From: Marinihelvus sp963695135
Lineage (GTDB): Bacteria; Pseudomonadota; Gammaproteobacteria; Xanthomonadales; SZUA-36
Direction: 5' to 3'
Assembly: GCA_963695135.1 (NCBI GenBank)
Contig: CAVOGA010000005.1
Span: 1 to 64,000 of the forward strand
DNA length: 64,000 nucleotides
Part shown: piece by piece, positions 25,376-34,887 of the stretch
Layout: the number at the start of each line of letters is the position of its first letter
Numbering within the stretch: position 1 is the first letter of the stretch
Program-made: the position numbers and the translations under genes
The notes under the pieces: model-generated
Database searches by the model: none
The model's input: the letters and a program-made list of their open reading frames with translations, nothing else
What the model was told of the DNA's origin: nothing

Positions 25376-25728
25376 GCAGGGCCTTGCGCCGTGTCGGGGT
25401 CATTCGCTGGGGCCTGGCTACCGGGTTCGCACTGCTCGCAGTGTATGCCGCCGTGCAGGTTGGCCGGGGCATGACACCCCCGCTCTCCTGGGGCGGCCTC
25501 GTGCTGGCAGCGGGCGCACCGCTGGCCGGCATTCTCACCCACCGGGACGCCAACACGCGCCCGCCGCTGGTATGGACCGCCATGAGCGGTCTCGGCCTGG
25601 CCGTCACCATGGCCATGTCGCATCGCTTCGGACCTGCTGCGGGCCTGGTCCATGTGTGGGCAGGCGCCGCGCTGATCGCCTGGTTTGCCTGGGTGCGCTG
25701 GCTGCGCCAGGTACCGGCTGAAAGCTGA
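25372..25728 (+). CDS. Small membrane protein coupled to Lon-like gene
   Basis: 118 residues from a GTG overlapping the TGA of the Lon-like gene. About four hydrophobic segments (WGLATGFALLAVYAAVQVG, WGGLVLAAGAPLAGILT, LVWTAMSGLGLAVTMAM, VHVWAGAALIAWFAWVRWL). No family recognised. Followed immediately by a strong terminator. Confidence 0.65.
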   Translation: MSRALRRVGVIRWGLATGFALLAVYAAVQVGRGMTPPLSWGGLVLAAGAPLAGILTHRDANTRPPLVWTAMSGLGLAVTMAMSHRFGPAAGLVHVWAGAALIAWFAWVRWLRQVPAES

Positions 25729-25729
25729 A

Positions 25730-25760
25730 CGAAAAAAGGGGCCGCCGGCCCCTTTTTTCG
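25730..25760. terminator. Bidirectional intrinsic terminator
   Basis: Perfect 14-bp stem (CGAAAAAAGGGGCC / GGCCCCTTTTTTCG) with a three-base loop between convergent genes; T-tracts on both strands serve the Lon operon and the TonB receptor. Confidence 0.92.
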
Positions 25761-25774
25761 ATTCGGTTCCCGGC

Positions 25775-28224
25775 TTACCAGTCGCGCCGGAAGCGAACCC
25801 CGAATTCCCGCGGACGGTTAATCGTCTGGCGGCTCTTGCCGAAGAAGTAATCGAACTCGAAGGGATTATCGAACAGCACCGCGCGCTCGTCGGTGATGTT
25901 GTTGATGAACATCATCAGGGTCCAGCCGTCCCCGGTGATACCGGTTTTCAGGTCGCCGATGTTGTAGCTGGGCATCAGGAACTGCGGTGTCGGGCTAGTC
26001 TCCGGGTAGGGCTCAACCTGGTTGAGGCGGTCGCCGGTATAGCTCCACTGCAGGCGGGCGTAGAAGCCGTTTGCGAGCCCGTTAAACCAGTTAACGTCCC
26101 AGTCATACTGGACGTAGGCAGAGCCTTCCTCTTCCGGGACCAGCGGCAGACGGGACCCGGCCGACACCGGAATGCCGAAGTTGAAGCCGTCATCCAGGGT
26201 CGCATCCAGCATGGTGAAGTTGAAGCCGGCGGTAAAGTTGTTGGTTATGATCGCGTCAAACTGAACTTCGAAACCCTCGGAGGTCGCATCGCCCACATTG
26301 GCCACCACCACCTGGAAGGGCTGTCCGCAGAACGGCGCCTCAGGCGCGTTTGGCGCGCCGCAGGGCGCGTTACTGGGGTCGATAACCTCGAGCTGGTAAT
26401 CCTCCCACTTCATGTCGAAGTAGGTCGCTGTGAGGCGAACCCGGCCTTCGGCGAGGGTCATCTTGGTGCCGAGTCTCGAAGTTGTTCAGGTAGTCCGCGT
26501 TATATTCCTGCGGGAAGAACGTGTTCTGCGTTCGTGAGCGGTTCACGCCGCCAGGCCGGAAACCCTCCGAGTAGAGCGCGTAGAACAGCATGTTGTCCGT
26601 GGCCTGGTAAGACAGGCTTACCTTGGGCACCCAGTCACTTTCCGAGGCAGGCAGCTCGAGAATGCCGTCTTCGGTCAGGTTAAAGCGCGGGTTTTCCACG
26701 TAGTAGGTACGGTCCGTTTCCCGGTCAAACCAGCGGGCGCCGAAGGTTGCGTCCCACTTGTCGGTCATGTGCCAGGTGAATTCGCCGAACACCGCGTACT
26801 GGGTCCAGTCCGTGGAATCGGCAGAGCGCCACCAGGCGCCGCCCGGGTTCTCGGTCGGAATCGGTCCGACGCGGCCCGCCAGGAAGTTGGCGTAGGACTT
26901 GGACTGGTTGTAGCCATCGGTGAAGCTGTCGAATATCCAGTCCTGCTCGGCCTGTTCGTAGAACACGCCGGCCACCCAGTCGAAGCGGTCACCCGTGTGG
27001 GACAGGCGGAATTCCTGGGAGAACTTGGTGTCCGTCTGGGTGTTTTGCAGGTAGCCGATCGGATCGTTGTAGTAGTTACCGACACCGTTGGGCTGGAAGC
27101 AATAGGGGCTGTAGTTCGAGTAGGCCACGTAGTAGCCGTCGTAACAGAAGGTGCCGAAGTAGGCCGCGTAGGTCTGCGTGCCCTGCTGATAGGTCCAGTC
27201 GCGCGTGAAGTAAGAGGTGGCCGAGACGAAATCGGCAAAACCCAGGTCACCTTCGAAGGTCAGGTTGTACTGGGTCCAGTCCTGGTCATCCCACTCGTTG
27301 TCGATTTTAAAGCGGGAGACGGCCAGGTCCTGATCCAGGGACGGCGTCCCGCTCCGGGCGGCCGTTGGAATAGGTTTCCTGGTAGACAATACCCGCGGTC
27401 ACGGTCCAGTCATCGTTCATGAACCAGCGGGCGGAAATTCGCCCGCCGTTATATTCGACGGAGTTGAAGTTCTCCCGCTCCTGCCCGGCGTTGTTGAAGA
27501 TGCCGTAGGGCACCGAATCGCCGTTGATGTTATCGATAAAACCACCGTCCTCGGCGGTGAAACCGACCAGGCGGATCGCAAAATTATCGCTGAGGGGGAA
27601 GTTACCCATCGCGCTGACATCCCAGCTCGCGTCACTTTCCGAGCCGCCGCGAAGCATCACGTCGGCGAAGGCGGCAAATTCGGTCGGATCAGGCTTGTTC
27701 GTAATGATGCGCAGCAGGCCGGACTGGGCGCTGGCCCCGTACAGCGTGCCCTGCGGACCGCTCAGCGCTTCGAGGCGCTCGATGTCCACCATGCGCGGGT
27801 TCGGGTTGGCGTTCAGCGTCAGGGACTGCTCGTCCAGGTACATGGCCGCGGAAGGCTCGGCGATAAACGAGTTGGCCGCATCGGCAACGCCGCGGAAGTA
27901 GATGCTGGCGGTACCGGGATTGATGGATACATAGGACAGGCTCGGGATAAACCGCGAGTAGTCATTGATGTCGTTCAAACCGGCGGTGATGATCGTCTGC
28001 TCAGATATGGCCTGGATGCTCTCCGGAATGTCCATGACGCTTTCCGAGCGCTTACGCGCCGTGACCATGACCTCCTCGAGGAGCATCACGTCATCGGTCA
28101 TCTGGGTATCATCCTGGGCGACCGCCATTCCGGCAGGGGCGGCAAAGACGGCAGTGAGGGCGAAGGTGACGTTCCGGTTCGGAACGGAGGCTGGGACTTG
28201 CTTGCTACCGCTGGCTTCTGGCAT
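25775..28224 (-). CDS. TonB-dependent receptor A, two frameshifts
   Basis: One receptor of about 815 residues split into three frames (28224 to about 27350, 27370 to about 26465, 26461 to 25775). Both breaks are +1; at 26465 the frame reads NNFE then, after one extra base, LGTKMTLAEG. Features: signal peptide ending AVAQ, an EEVMVTARKRSESVMDIPES plug start, GPQGTLYGASAQSGLLRIIT, YSEGFRPGGVNRSR barrel motif and C-terminal FGVRFRRDW. Plug and barrel order is complete. The segment at about 27090-27180 encodes a Tyr/Cys-rich loop (FCYDGYYVAYSNYSPYC). Probably imports a large or scarce ligand using TonB energy; ligand unknown. Confidence 0.9.
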
Positions 28225-28384
28225 TTAAGTACCCTCAATGCTGTTTTATTTTTCAGAAACTTCTGATGAAGTTTGGATGTGGACGTTAAGAAAATGTCAA
28301 ACTTTCAACCGCCGGTCAAGCCTTTGACAGTGAAAATACTTCAACTGGCCGTATAATTCCGGCAAATCGGCACGCAGGACACCC

Positions 28385-28966
28385 ATGGAATTTGACGGCA
28401 CCCTCAAGGATCTCGGCCAAGTCGACTCGGCCGCCCTGATCGATCGCATCACCGGTCTGGACGAATCCGCCTGGCGGGCCAACCAGTACCGGCAGAACGC
28501 CTACTCGGTGCACGAGCACACGGAATCACTGGTCATGGTGTTCTGCAACGGCTGGCCGGAAATGACCGTCAGCAAGGAAGAGTCCTGGGACACGCTGCAC
28601 GACCTGGCGGTGCCGCTGATGGGCGACATTCTCAAGGCCCATTACCCGCCCGGGGGCACGATTATTCGCGCCATGGCCGCCAAGCTCAAGCCCGGCGGCG
28701 TCATTTCGCCCCACCGGGACACACACCAGTCCTTCGTGGTCAGTCACCGGATCCACGTGCCCATCACCACCAACCCGGGCGTGCGTTTCATGATTGACGG
28801 CCGTCCGCACCGCTTTACCGTGGGACATGCCTACGAGATCAACAACCAGCGCAACCACAGCGTGATGAACAGCGGCTCGGAAGACCGCATCACGTTTATC
28901 TTCGATTACCTGCCACCGAATCCGGCACCGCAGGCGGGCGACCCGGCCGTCACCACCCGAGGCTAG
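28385..28966 (+). CDS. Aspartyl/asparaginyl beta-hydroxylase-like oxygenase
   Basis: 193 residues with the AspH/cupin-like iron(II)/2-oxoglutarate dioxygenase core: GGVISPHRDTHQSFVVSHRIHVPI (HxD ligands), then RPHRFTVGHAYEINNQRNHSV, with the distal His and the Arg that holds 2-oxoglutarate. Family members hydroxylate protein side chains or small acids. TTGACA (28324) and TATAAT (28352) lie upstream but 22 bases apart. The stop overlaps the convergent TPR-sulfotransferase gene by four bases. Confidence 0.86.
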   Translation: MEFDGTLKDLGQVDSAALIDRITGLDESAWRANQYRQNAYSVHEHTESLVMVFCNGWPEMTVSKEESWDTLHDLAVPLMGDILKAHYPPGGTIIRAMAAKLKPGGVISPHRDTHQSFVVSHRIHVPITTNPGVRFMIDGRPHRFTVGHAYEINNQRNHSVMNSGSEDRITFIFDYLPPNPAPQAGDPAVTTRG

Positions 28967-31008
28967 TGCTCGACGCGCCCACCGAGGCTCAGGGGACGGT
29001 CCGTCTCGGGCAGATCCCGCAGCAGGGGTTCCAGCTGCTCGATCAGCTCGTCCAGCTGCGGTTCATAGTGACGCCAGAAGTTCAGGCCGCCGGTATAGAT
29101 CGGCCGGCGCACCTGTTCTGAGCTCGCCGTGTTGATCGCCCGTTCCGTTTCCCAGAAGCGCAGGCACGGCTCCTCGAACTCCAGGCCCAGGAAGTCGAGC
29201 ATGCGCCGGGTCTGGCCTTCCTGGTCGCGCACCACGTCCTCGTAGCGAACATCAAGAATCCAGCCGGGAAACAGGCGGTGCCAGTGGTCCATGATGCGCT
29301 GGTACTGCAGGTAGTACTGGCCCAGTTCGAACCAGTCGTAGGTGAAGGACTGCCCGCGGTAGAACAGCTGCTTGAAGCTCCCCAGGCAGCTGTCGAGCGG
29401 ATGGCGCACCGCGTTGATGACTTTCGCCCGGGGCAGCATCAGGCGCAGCAGCCCCAGGTGCGCAAAGTTGTTCGGCATCTTGTCGATGAAAAACGGCGCA
29501 TCGCCGCGGAACCGCGCCGCGCCCTCCAGGTATCGCTCCGCCAATGCCGCCACATCTTCCTCCTTGAGCTCGAGGGTGGCTTCCGGGTATTCCCGGCGGT
29601 CGCGGCGGGCCCGGGAGATCTGGCGAATACAGCGGCCCAGGTCGCCCAGTTCCATGGTCGCGTCCACCTGGCTGTGGCTGGCCAGGATCTGTTCTATGAG
29701 CGTTGAGCCGGAGCGCGGCAGTCCGACCACCAGGATCGGCGCATCGTCGTCCAGACCCCAGCCCTGGTGCGCCTCGAAAAAGGCCGCGTCAAAGGTTTCC
29801 ATCACGCGCTCGTTGACGACCTGGTTCTGGACCGGGTCATAGACCTCGTTGGCGCGCCGCAGGCTGGCGCCCGCCTGGTAATGGGTAAAGGCCCGCTCAT
29901 AGTCCTTGTCGTTTTCGTAGTGTTTACCCAGCGCGTAGCGCATGTTGACCCGCGGCTCATCACCCAGCGATTCGCGGGTTACCAGGTCTTCGAGCACAGC
30001 GACCTCCTCTTCGTCGAAGCTGAACGTCTTCAGGTTCGCCAGGCTCCACCAGGGCTCACCGAAGCCCGGGTGCAGCCGGATGCACTCGCGGAACGTGGCG
30101 ATGGCCTCGTCCGTGCGGCCAATGGTTTTCAGCACATGGCCCTTGCCCGCCATGGCGCCACTGTGCCCGGGGCTGAGCGCGATCGCCTGGTCATAAGCGG
30201 CAATCGCCTCCTCGTGGCGCTGGGCACGTGACAGCACGTTGCCCTTGAACACCCAGCTGTGCGCCAGGCCGGGGTCCAACTCCAGAGACTTCTCCACCGC
30301 GGCCAGGGCCTCGTTGAAACGGTCCTCCTTCATGTACAGGTCCGCCAGATCGTTATGCGCCAGGATGAAGTCCGGCGCCAGCGCCAGGCAACGCTGCATC
30401 AGGCGAATCGCCGGGCCCCGGCGGTTGGAATCCATGGCGACACGGGCCAGCATGCGCAGGGCAATCGGGTCCTCCGGGTGTTTGGCCAGGTGCTCGCGCA
30501 GCAGCTTCTCGGCCTCCTGCGCGCGGCCGTCCTCCAACGCTTCTGCGGCTGTTACGGAAATCGCCCGGTTCGGATCCAGTTCCAGCGCCCGGGCCACCGC
30601 CGCATCGGCCTCCGGGCCCTGCCCGGACAGGGCCAGGGCGCGCCCCAGGGCCAGGTGCGTCGAAACCCGGTTGGGCAGGGCCTGGGCGGCGCGGCGCAGA
30701 AATTCGGCGGCCTTTTTGGGGCGTTTTTCCGCCAGCCAGCTTTTGCCCGCGCCTTCCAGCGCCCGCGGGTAGCCGGGAAACAACTCCAGGGTGCGCAGAA
30801 ACCAGCGCCGGGCCTCCTGCGGCTGGCGACGGGACAGCAAGGTCTCACCCAGCAGGCACTGGATGTTCGGATCGCGCTCGTAGATCGCAACCGCCCGGCG
30901 CAGCGTGCGTTCCGATTCATCCAGGTCACCGGCTTTCTTCAGGGCCAGGGCGGTCTCGTAGAAAGCGCGAATGGCTTCCCTGCGGTCGTTGGCGGTCTTG
31001 GTGGACAT
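28963..31008 (-). CDS. TPR-repeat sulfotransferase A (TPST-like)
   Basis: 681 residues from ATG 31008; an extra upstream frame of 40 codons is not needed. Residues about 1-420 are at least ten tetratricopeptide repeats (for example ALAAVEKSLELDPGLAHSWV, EAIAAYDQAIALSPGHSGAM). The C-terminal third is a Sulfotransfer_3 domain: VVGLPRSGSTLIEQILASHS (5'-phosphosulfate loop), FIDKMPNNFAHLGLLRLMLP and VRHPLDSCLGSFKQLFYRG (3'-phosphate loop). This is the PAPS-binding layout of tyrosylprotein sulfotransferases and RaxST. Cytoplasmic; TPRs probably recruit a protein or peptide substrate. Intact, unlike paralogue B at 51350. Confidence 0.9.
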   Translation of the reverse strand: MSTKTANDRREAIRAFYETALALKKAGDLDESERTLRRAVAIYERDPNIQCLLGETLLSRRQPQEARRWFLRTLELFPGYPRALEGAGKSWLAEKRPKKAAEFLRRAAQALPNRVSTHLALGRALALSGQGPEADAAVARALELDPNRAISVTAAEALEDGRAQEAEKLLREHLAKHPEDPIALRMLARVAMDSNRRGPAIRLMQRCLALAPDFILAHNDLADLYMKEDRFNEALAAVEKSLELDPGLAHSWVFKGNVLSRAQRHEEAIAAYDQAIALSPGHSGAMAGKGHVLKTIGRTDEAIATFRECIRLHPGFGEPWWSLANLKTFSFDEEEVAVLEDLVTRESLGDEPRVNMRYALGKHYENDKDYERAFTHYQAGASLRRANEVYDPVQNQVVNERVMETFDAAFFEAHQGWGLDDDAPILVVGLPRSGSTLIEQILASHSQVDATMELGDLGRCIRQISRARRDRREYPEATLELKEEDVAALAERYLEGAARFRGDAPFFIDKMPNNFAHLGLLRLMLPRAKVINAVRHPLDSCLGSFKQLFYRGQSFTYDWFELGQYYLQYQRIMDHWHRLFPGWILDVRYEDVVRDQEGQTRRMLDFLGLEFEEPCLRFWETERAINTASSEQVRRPIYTGGLNFWRHYEPQLDELIEQLEPLLRDLPETDRPLSLGGRVEH

Positions 31009-31142
31009 GGCGCGGCGGTCTGACCTGCTGATCATGGGACTGGCGGGAGTGTGCCGCAGCCAGTGCCGGGTCACAAGGCGGCAACTTGCGCCGGACCAGT
31101 GCCCGGAGGACACTAGGCACCCTCGCAAAAAGAGAAAGAGCC

Positions 31143-32636
31143 ATGCTCGACAAGACCATTATTGACTGGCAGCAGGACGCAGAGCGCCTGGCCATTGAGG
31201 GCCGCGCCTTCATCAACGGCCGCTACGTGGACGCGCTGTCCGGCAAAACCCGGCCGACGCTTAACCCGGCCAACGGCGAGACGCTGGCGGAGGTTGCAAG
31301 CTGTGATGCGGCGGATGCGGACCTCGCCGTCCGCGGGGCCCGCGAGGCCTTCGAGGATGGGCGCTGGTCGCGCATGGCGCCGTCTGATCGCAAGGCCGTC
31401 ATGGTCCGCTGGGCCGGACTGATCGAGAAACATGCAGATGAACTCGCCCTGCTCGAATGCCTGGACGTGGGCAAACCAATCGCTGACACCACGGGGGTGG
31501 ACGTGCCGTCCGCGGTGCGCACCATTCGCTGGAGCGGCGAGGCCATCGACAAGGTCTACGACGAGATTTCGCCGACCCCGCACAACACGCTTGCGCTGGT
31601 CCAGCGTCTGCCCCTGGGCGTGGTTGCCGCCATCGTGCCCTGGAATTTCCCGTTTTCCACCACGGCCTGGAAACTGGCGCCGGCCCTGGCCACGGGCAAT
31701 TCGGTTGTGCTCAAGCCGGCCAGCAATACACCGCTGACCGCGATCCGCCTCGCCGGACTCGCTGCCGAGGCCGGGCTGCCCGACGGCGTTTTGCAGGTCC
31801 TGCCCGGCCCGGGCGGCAGCCTGGGCAAGCACCTTGCCCTGCACATGGACATCGACGGCCTGACCTTCACCGGCTCTACCCCGGTCGGCCAGCTGCTGAT
31901 GCAGTACGCCGGTCAGTCGAACCTGAAGCGAACCTTCCTGGAACTGGGAGGCAAGAGCCCGAACATCGTTTTCGCGGACGCCAACCTGAACAAGGCCGCC
32001 GCCATGGCCGCGGTGGCGGTGTTCTACAACGGTGGCCAGACCTGCACCGCCGGCACGCGACTGATTGTCCAGGACACGGTGCTGGACGCCTTCATGGAGA
32101 AGGTCACCGCCCAGGCAAGCCGCTGGATGCCCGGCAACCCGCTTGACCCGGCGACGCGCATGGGACCGATGGTCGACCAGGGCCAGTACGAGACGGTCGC
32201 GGAATACGTCGACATCGGCCGCAAGGAAGGCGCGGAGCTGTGCTTCGGCGGCAAGCGGGTCATGAACGAGTCCGGCGGCTGGTACCACGAGCCGAGCATT
32301 TTCACCGGGGTGAATAACCAGATGCGCATCGCGCAGGAGGAAATCTTCGGACCGGTGATGTCCGTGATTCCTTTCCGCACCGCGGAGGAAGCGGTAAGCA
32401 TCGCCAATGATTCGATCTATGGCCTGGCCGGCGCCGTGTGGAGCAACAACATCAACACCGCGCACAAGGTGGCCGCCGCCGTGCGCGTGGGCACCATGGG
32501 GATCAACAACTACTTCGGCGGGGACATCACCGTGCCCTTCGGCGGCTTCAAGCAGTCCGGCAACGGCCGCGATAAATCCATGCACGCCTTTGATGACTAC
32601 ACGGAACTGAAAACCACCTGGATTGAATTCGACTAG
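31143..32636 (+). CDS. puuC: PuuC-like aldehyde dehydrogenase
   Basis: 497 residues from ATG 31143 (AGAAAGAG Shine-Dalgarno). NAD(P)-dependent aldehyde dehydrogenase with IVPWNFPFSTTAWKLAPALA, FTGSTPVGQLLMQYA, catalytic Glu267 in LELGGKSPN and Cys301 in NGGQTCTAGTRL. The ending FGGFKQSGNGRDKSMHAFDD and ELKTTWIEFD closely match gamma-glutamyl-gamma-aminobutyraldehyde dehydrogenase (PuuC), the step after a PuuB-type oxidase in putrescine breakdown. PuuB-like genes occur at 35924 and 38391 but PuuA is not in the window, so another amine-derived aldehyde remains possible. Confidence 0.88.
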   Translation: MLDKTIIDWQQDAERLAIEGRAFINGRYVDALSGKTRPTLNPANGETLAEVASCDAADADLAVRGAREAFEDGRWSRMAPSDRKAVMVRWAGLIEKHADELALLECLDVGKPIADTTGVDVPSAVRTIRWSGEAIDKVYDEISPTPHNTLALVQRLPLGVVAAIVPWNFPFSTTAWKLAPALATGNSVVLKPASNTPLTAIRLAGLAAEAGLPDGVLQVLPGPGGSLGKHLALHMDIDGLTFTGSTPVGQLLMQYAGQSNLKRTFLELGGKSPNIVFADANLNKAAAMAAVAVFYNGGQTCTAGTRLIVQDTVLDAFMEKVTAQASRWMPGNPLDPATRMGPMVDQGQYETVAEYVDIGRKEGAELCFGGKRVMNESGGWYHEPSIFTGVNNQMRIAQEEIFGPVMSVIPFRTAEEAVSIANDSIYGLAGAVWSNNINTAHKVAAAVRVGTMGINNYFGGDITVPFGGFKQSGNGRDKSMHAFDDYTELKTTWIEFD

Positions 32637-32681
32637 GGCGGCGCCGGCCGTTCGGGGTCACAGGGTCAGGAGGGAACCGCG

Positions 32682-34094
32682 CTGAGCCAGGGCAGCAGCG
32701 ACAGGCCGCAGGGTAAAAGTACGGGTCATGATCTGACCCGGGGCGCCGTGGGCGCCAATCTGCGGCGGCAGGCCCTGCCCTTCTCCATCGGCCTGATCGC
32801 GATTTTCTCCTTCGAGGCCATTGATCTTTTCTTCATCGCCCAGTTGGGTGAAGACCCGCTGGCAGCAGTGAGCTTCGCCCTGCCGGTGATCTGGCTGGTC
32901 TACGGCATTGGCATTGGCTTTGAGGCCGGGGTTGCCTCCTGCGTGTCGCGGGCCATGGGGCGCGGCGAGGCGGCGCGCGCGCGGCGCCTGACCACGGACT
33001 CCTGCGTGTTGGGCCTGGCGGTGGCGATCCTGATCCTGTGTCTCGGGCTGGTGCTGATTGAGCCGGTATTTCGCCTGCTGGGCGCCCCCGGGTCGCTGCT
33101 GCCCCTGATCCGCGACTACATGCAGGTGTGGTTATTTGTCGCACCCCTGGACATGGTCCTGTGGTGCTCGCTGGCCTCCATGCGCGCCCGCGGCAACAGC
33201 CTGTTCGAATCAAAGATCATCATTGCCGCCGCCCTGCTCAACCTGGCGCTGGACCCGGTCTTCATTTTCGGCCTGTTCGGGTTTCCGCGGCTGGAGGTGG
33301 CCGGTGCGGCGCTGGCAACCGTGATCGCAACGGGCACCATGCTGGTCTACACCCTGTGGCAGCTTGCCGGCCGGATGCGCGTGCTGGCCACACCCCTGGC
33401 GCCGCTCACCACCATCGTGGGCTCCTGGCGGCATATGCTGCAGATTGGCATACCGGCCATGGCCACGAATGCGATCGTGCCCCTGTCCAGCGCCATCGTC
33501 GTGGCGCTGCTCGCCAGCTACGGCGTGGCCGCAGTCGCCGGCTTTGGTATCGCGATGCGTATCGAGCCCATGGCGCTGATCCCGTTTTATGCCCTGTCCG
33601 CGGTATCAAGCCCGTTCTTCGGCCAGAACACCGGTGGCGGGCATTTTGAGCGACTGCTGGAAGCCCGCCGGCTGATCACGCGCTTCTGCCTGGCTTTTGG
33701 CCTGGTACTGGCAGCCAGCGCAGCACTGGCGGCGCCCCTGGTGGCCCGCTGGTATACCGATGACCCGGAAATAATCCGCATTACCACCCTGTATATCTGG
33801 CTATCCGCCTGGGGCTGGGGCGCTTACGGGCTGGTGATGTCAGTCAATGCGGCGTTCAACGGATCCGGGCGGCCGTTACCGGCGGTGGTGCTGTCTGTCT
33901 GCAGGGTGATCGTGGTTCTGCTGCCGCTGATTGCCCTGGGCCGCTGGCTGTTCGGCCTGCCGGGCCTGTTTGGCGCCATTTTGCTGTCCAACCTGCTGCT
34001 CGGCGCCACGGCCTGGCTATGGCTGGGCCGGCATATCAGGCGGGAGCGACTGCGCTTTGCTGCCAGTGAGCCCGAACCCAGCGCTGTATCGTGA
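32682..34094 (+). CDS. MATE-family efflux transporter, probable CTG start
   Basis: A GTG at 32748 gives 448 residues but cuts the family's N-terminal DLTRGxVG motif. The frame is open upstream to the stop of the aldehyde dehydrogenase (TAG 32634), and a CTG at 32682 lies eight bases after AGGAGG (32669-32674), giving 470 residues (LSQGSSDRPQGKSTGHDLTRGAVG...). Twelve membrane helices in two MatE repeats (EAIDLFFIAQLGEDPLAAVS; second at about residue 250 with IPAMATNAIVPLSSAIVVAL). MATE proteins export cations or drugs against Na+ or H+. The 3' end overlaps the convergent TIM-barrel gene by 59 bases. Confidence 0.88.
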   Translation: MSQGSSDRPQGKSTGHDLTRGAVGANLRRQALPFSIGLIAIFSFEAIDLFFIAQLGEDPLAAVSFALPVIWLVYGIGIGFEAGVASCVSRAMGRGEAARARRLTTDSCVLGLAVAILILCLGLVLIEPVFRLLGAPGSLLPLIRDYMQVWLFVAPLDMVLWCSLASMRARGNSLFESKIIIAAALLNLALDPVFIFGLFGFPRLEVAGAALATVIATGTMLVYTLWQLAGRMRVLATPLAPLTTIVGSWRHMLQIGIPAMATNAIVPLSSAIVVALLASYGVAAVAGFGIAMRIEPMALIPFYALSAVSSPFFGQNTGGGHFERLLEARRLITRFCLAFGLVLAASAALAAPLVARWYTDDPEIIRITTLYIWLSAWGWGAYGLVMSVNAAFNGSGRPLPAVVLSVCRVIVVLLPLIALGRWLFGLPGLFGAILLSNLLLGATAWLWLGRHIRRERLRFAASEPEPSAVS

Positions 34095-34887
34095 GCGCCT
34101 CCTCCCAGCGATCCGACAACTCACGCTGCTCACGGTCCGTCATCGCGTAGGGCGGTGGCCCCAGCTCACACAGGAAGACCAGCTCCGCGTCGTCCGCGTT
34201 GCGCGCACGCCAGCCACGCATACCCTCCTCCCACCAGGCGCGAAACTGAGCTACCCAGGCCTGGTGCTGGGGAAAGTCGATCTGCACCTGGATCTGCTCG
34301 CGGTTGGCCACCCGACCCTGGAAGCAATCGGAGCGGGCCAGCACCCGGCGCATAAAGTCCGCGTCGCGCTCACCGATGGGCAGGCGCATCTCCCGGTCAA
34401 TCACGTAGTGGGACAGGTCAGCGCACAGGCGCATTTCCGGGACCCGGTCCATGAGCTGCAGGGTGTAGTAGAGGTCGTTCAGGGTGCAGTCGCGATGCGT
34501 CTCGAACAGCAGCGGAATGCCGACGTCCTGCGCATCCGCCATCCAGCGCCGCACCACCTGTTCGCCTTCGGCCACGGTCAGCGGCATGACCGCGCCAATG
34601 GCGTTGACCATGACCGCATCCATGGACCTGGCCATTTCCAGCAGCGGCCGCATTTCGTCCAGGGTCGCGGGAAACGCGTTGACCATCACACCCAGGCCGC
34701 GCGCCTGGATCAAAGGCGCCAGCGCCAGCGTGGCCTCGATTTCCGGCACCGCCGGATCAACGCAGACCCCGTCAAATCCCGCTGCGGCAATGCGGTCCAG
34801 CCATTGCTCCGGCGCTTCCTCGGCCACGCCGGGACGCCGCTGCTCCATGGCCCAGAGCGACTGGTAAACGCGCAGCTTTTGCATCAA
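34036..34887 (-). CDS. Xylose-isomerase-like TIM-barrel protein
   Basis: 283 residues. RIAAAGFDGVCVDPAVPEIE, PLLFETHRDCTLNDLYYTLQ and LCADLSHYVIDRE follow the AP-endonuclease-2/sugar-phosphate isomerase fold, with Glu and His residues at barrel strand ends as expected for metal binding (ETHRD, ADLSHY). Substrate not identifiable. The start overlaps the stop of the desaturase gene (ATGA), so both form a two-gene unit. Confidence 0.8.
   Translation of the reverse strand: MMQKLRVYQSLWAMEQRRPGVAEEAPEQWLDRIAAAGFDGVCVDPAVPEIEATLALAPLIQARGLGVMVNAFPATLDEMRPLLEMARSMDAVMVNAIGAVMPLTVAEGEQVVRRWMADAQDVGIPLLFETHRDCTLNDLYYTLQLMDRVPEMRLCADLSHYVIDREMRLPIGERDADFMRRVLARSDCFQGRVANREQIQVQIDFPQHQAWVAQFRAWWEEGMRGWRARNADDAELVFLCELGPPPYAMTDREQRELSDRWEEALTIQRWVRAHWQQSAVAPA

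Noticed and set aside
28324..28357. TTGACA and TATAAT upstream of the AspH-type gene
   Set aside because: Both hexamers are perfect but 22 bases apart, outside the working range of a sigma-70 promoter; kept only as a note.
31113..32585. 490-codon minus-strand frame over the aldehyde dehydrogenase
   Set aside because: Antisense shadow; only the plus frame has the catalytic Glu and Cys.
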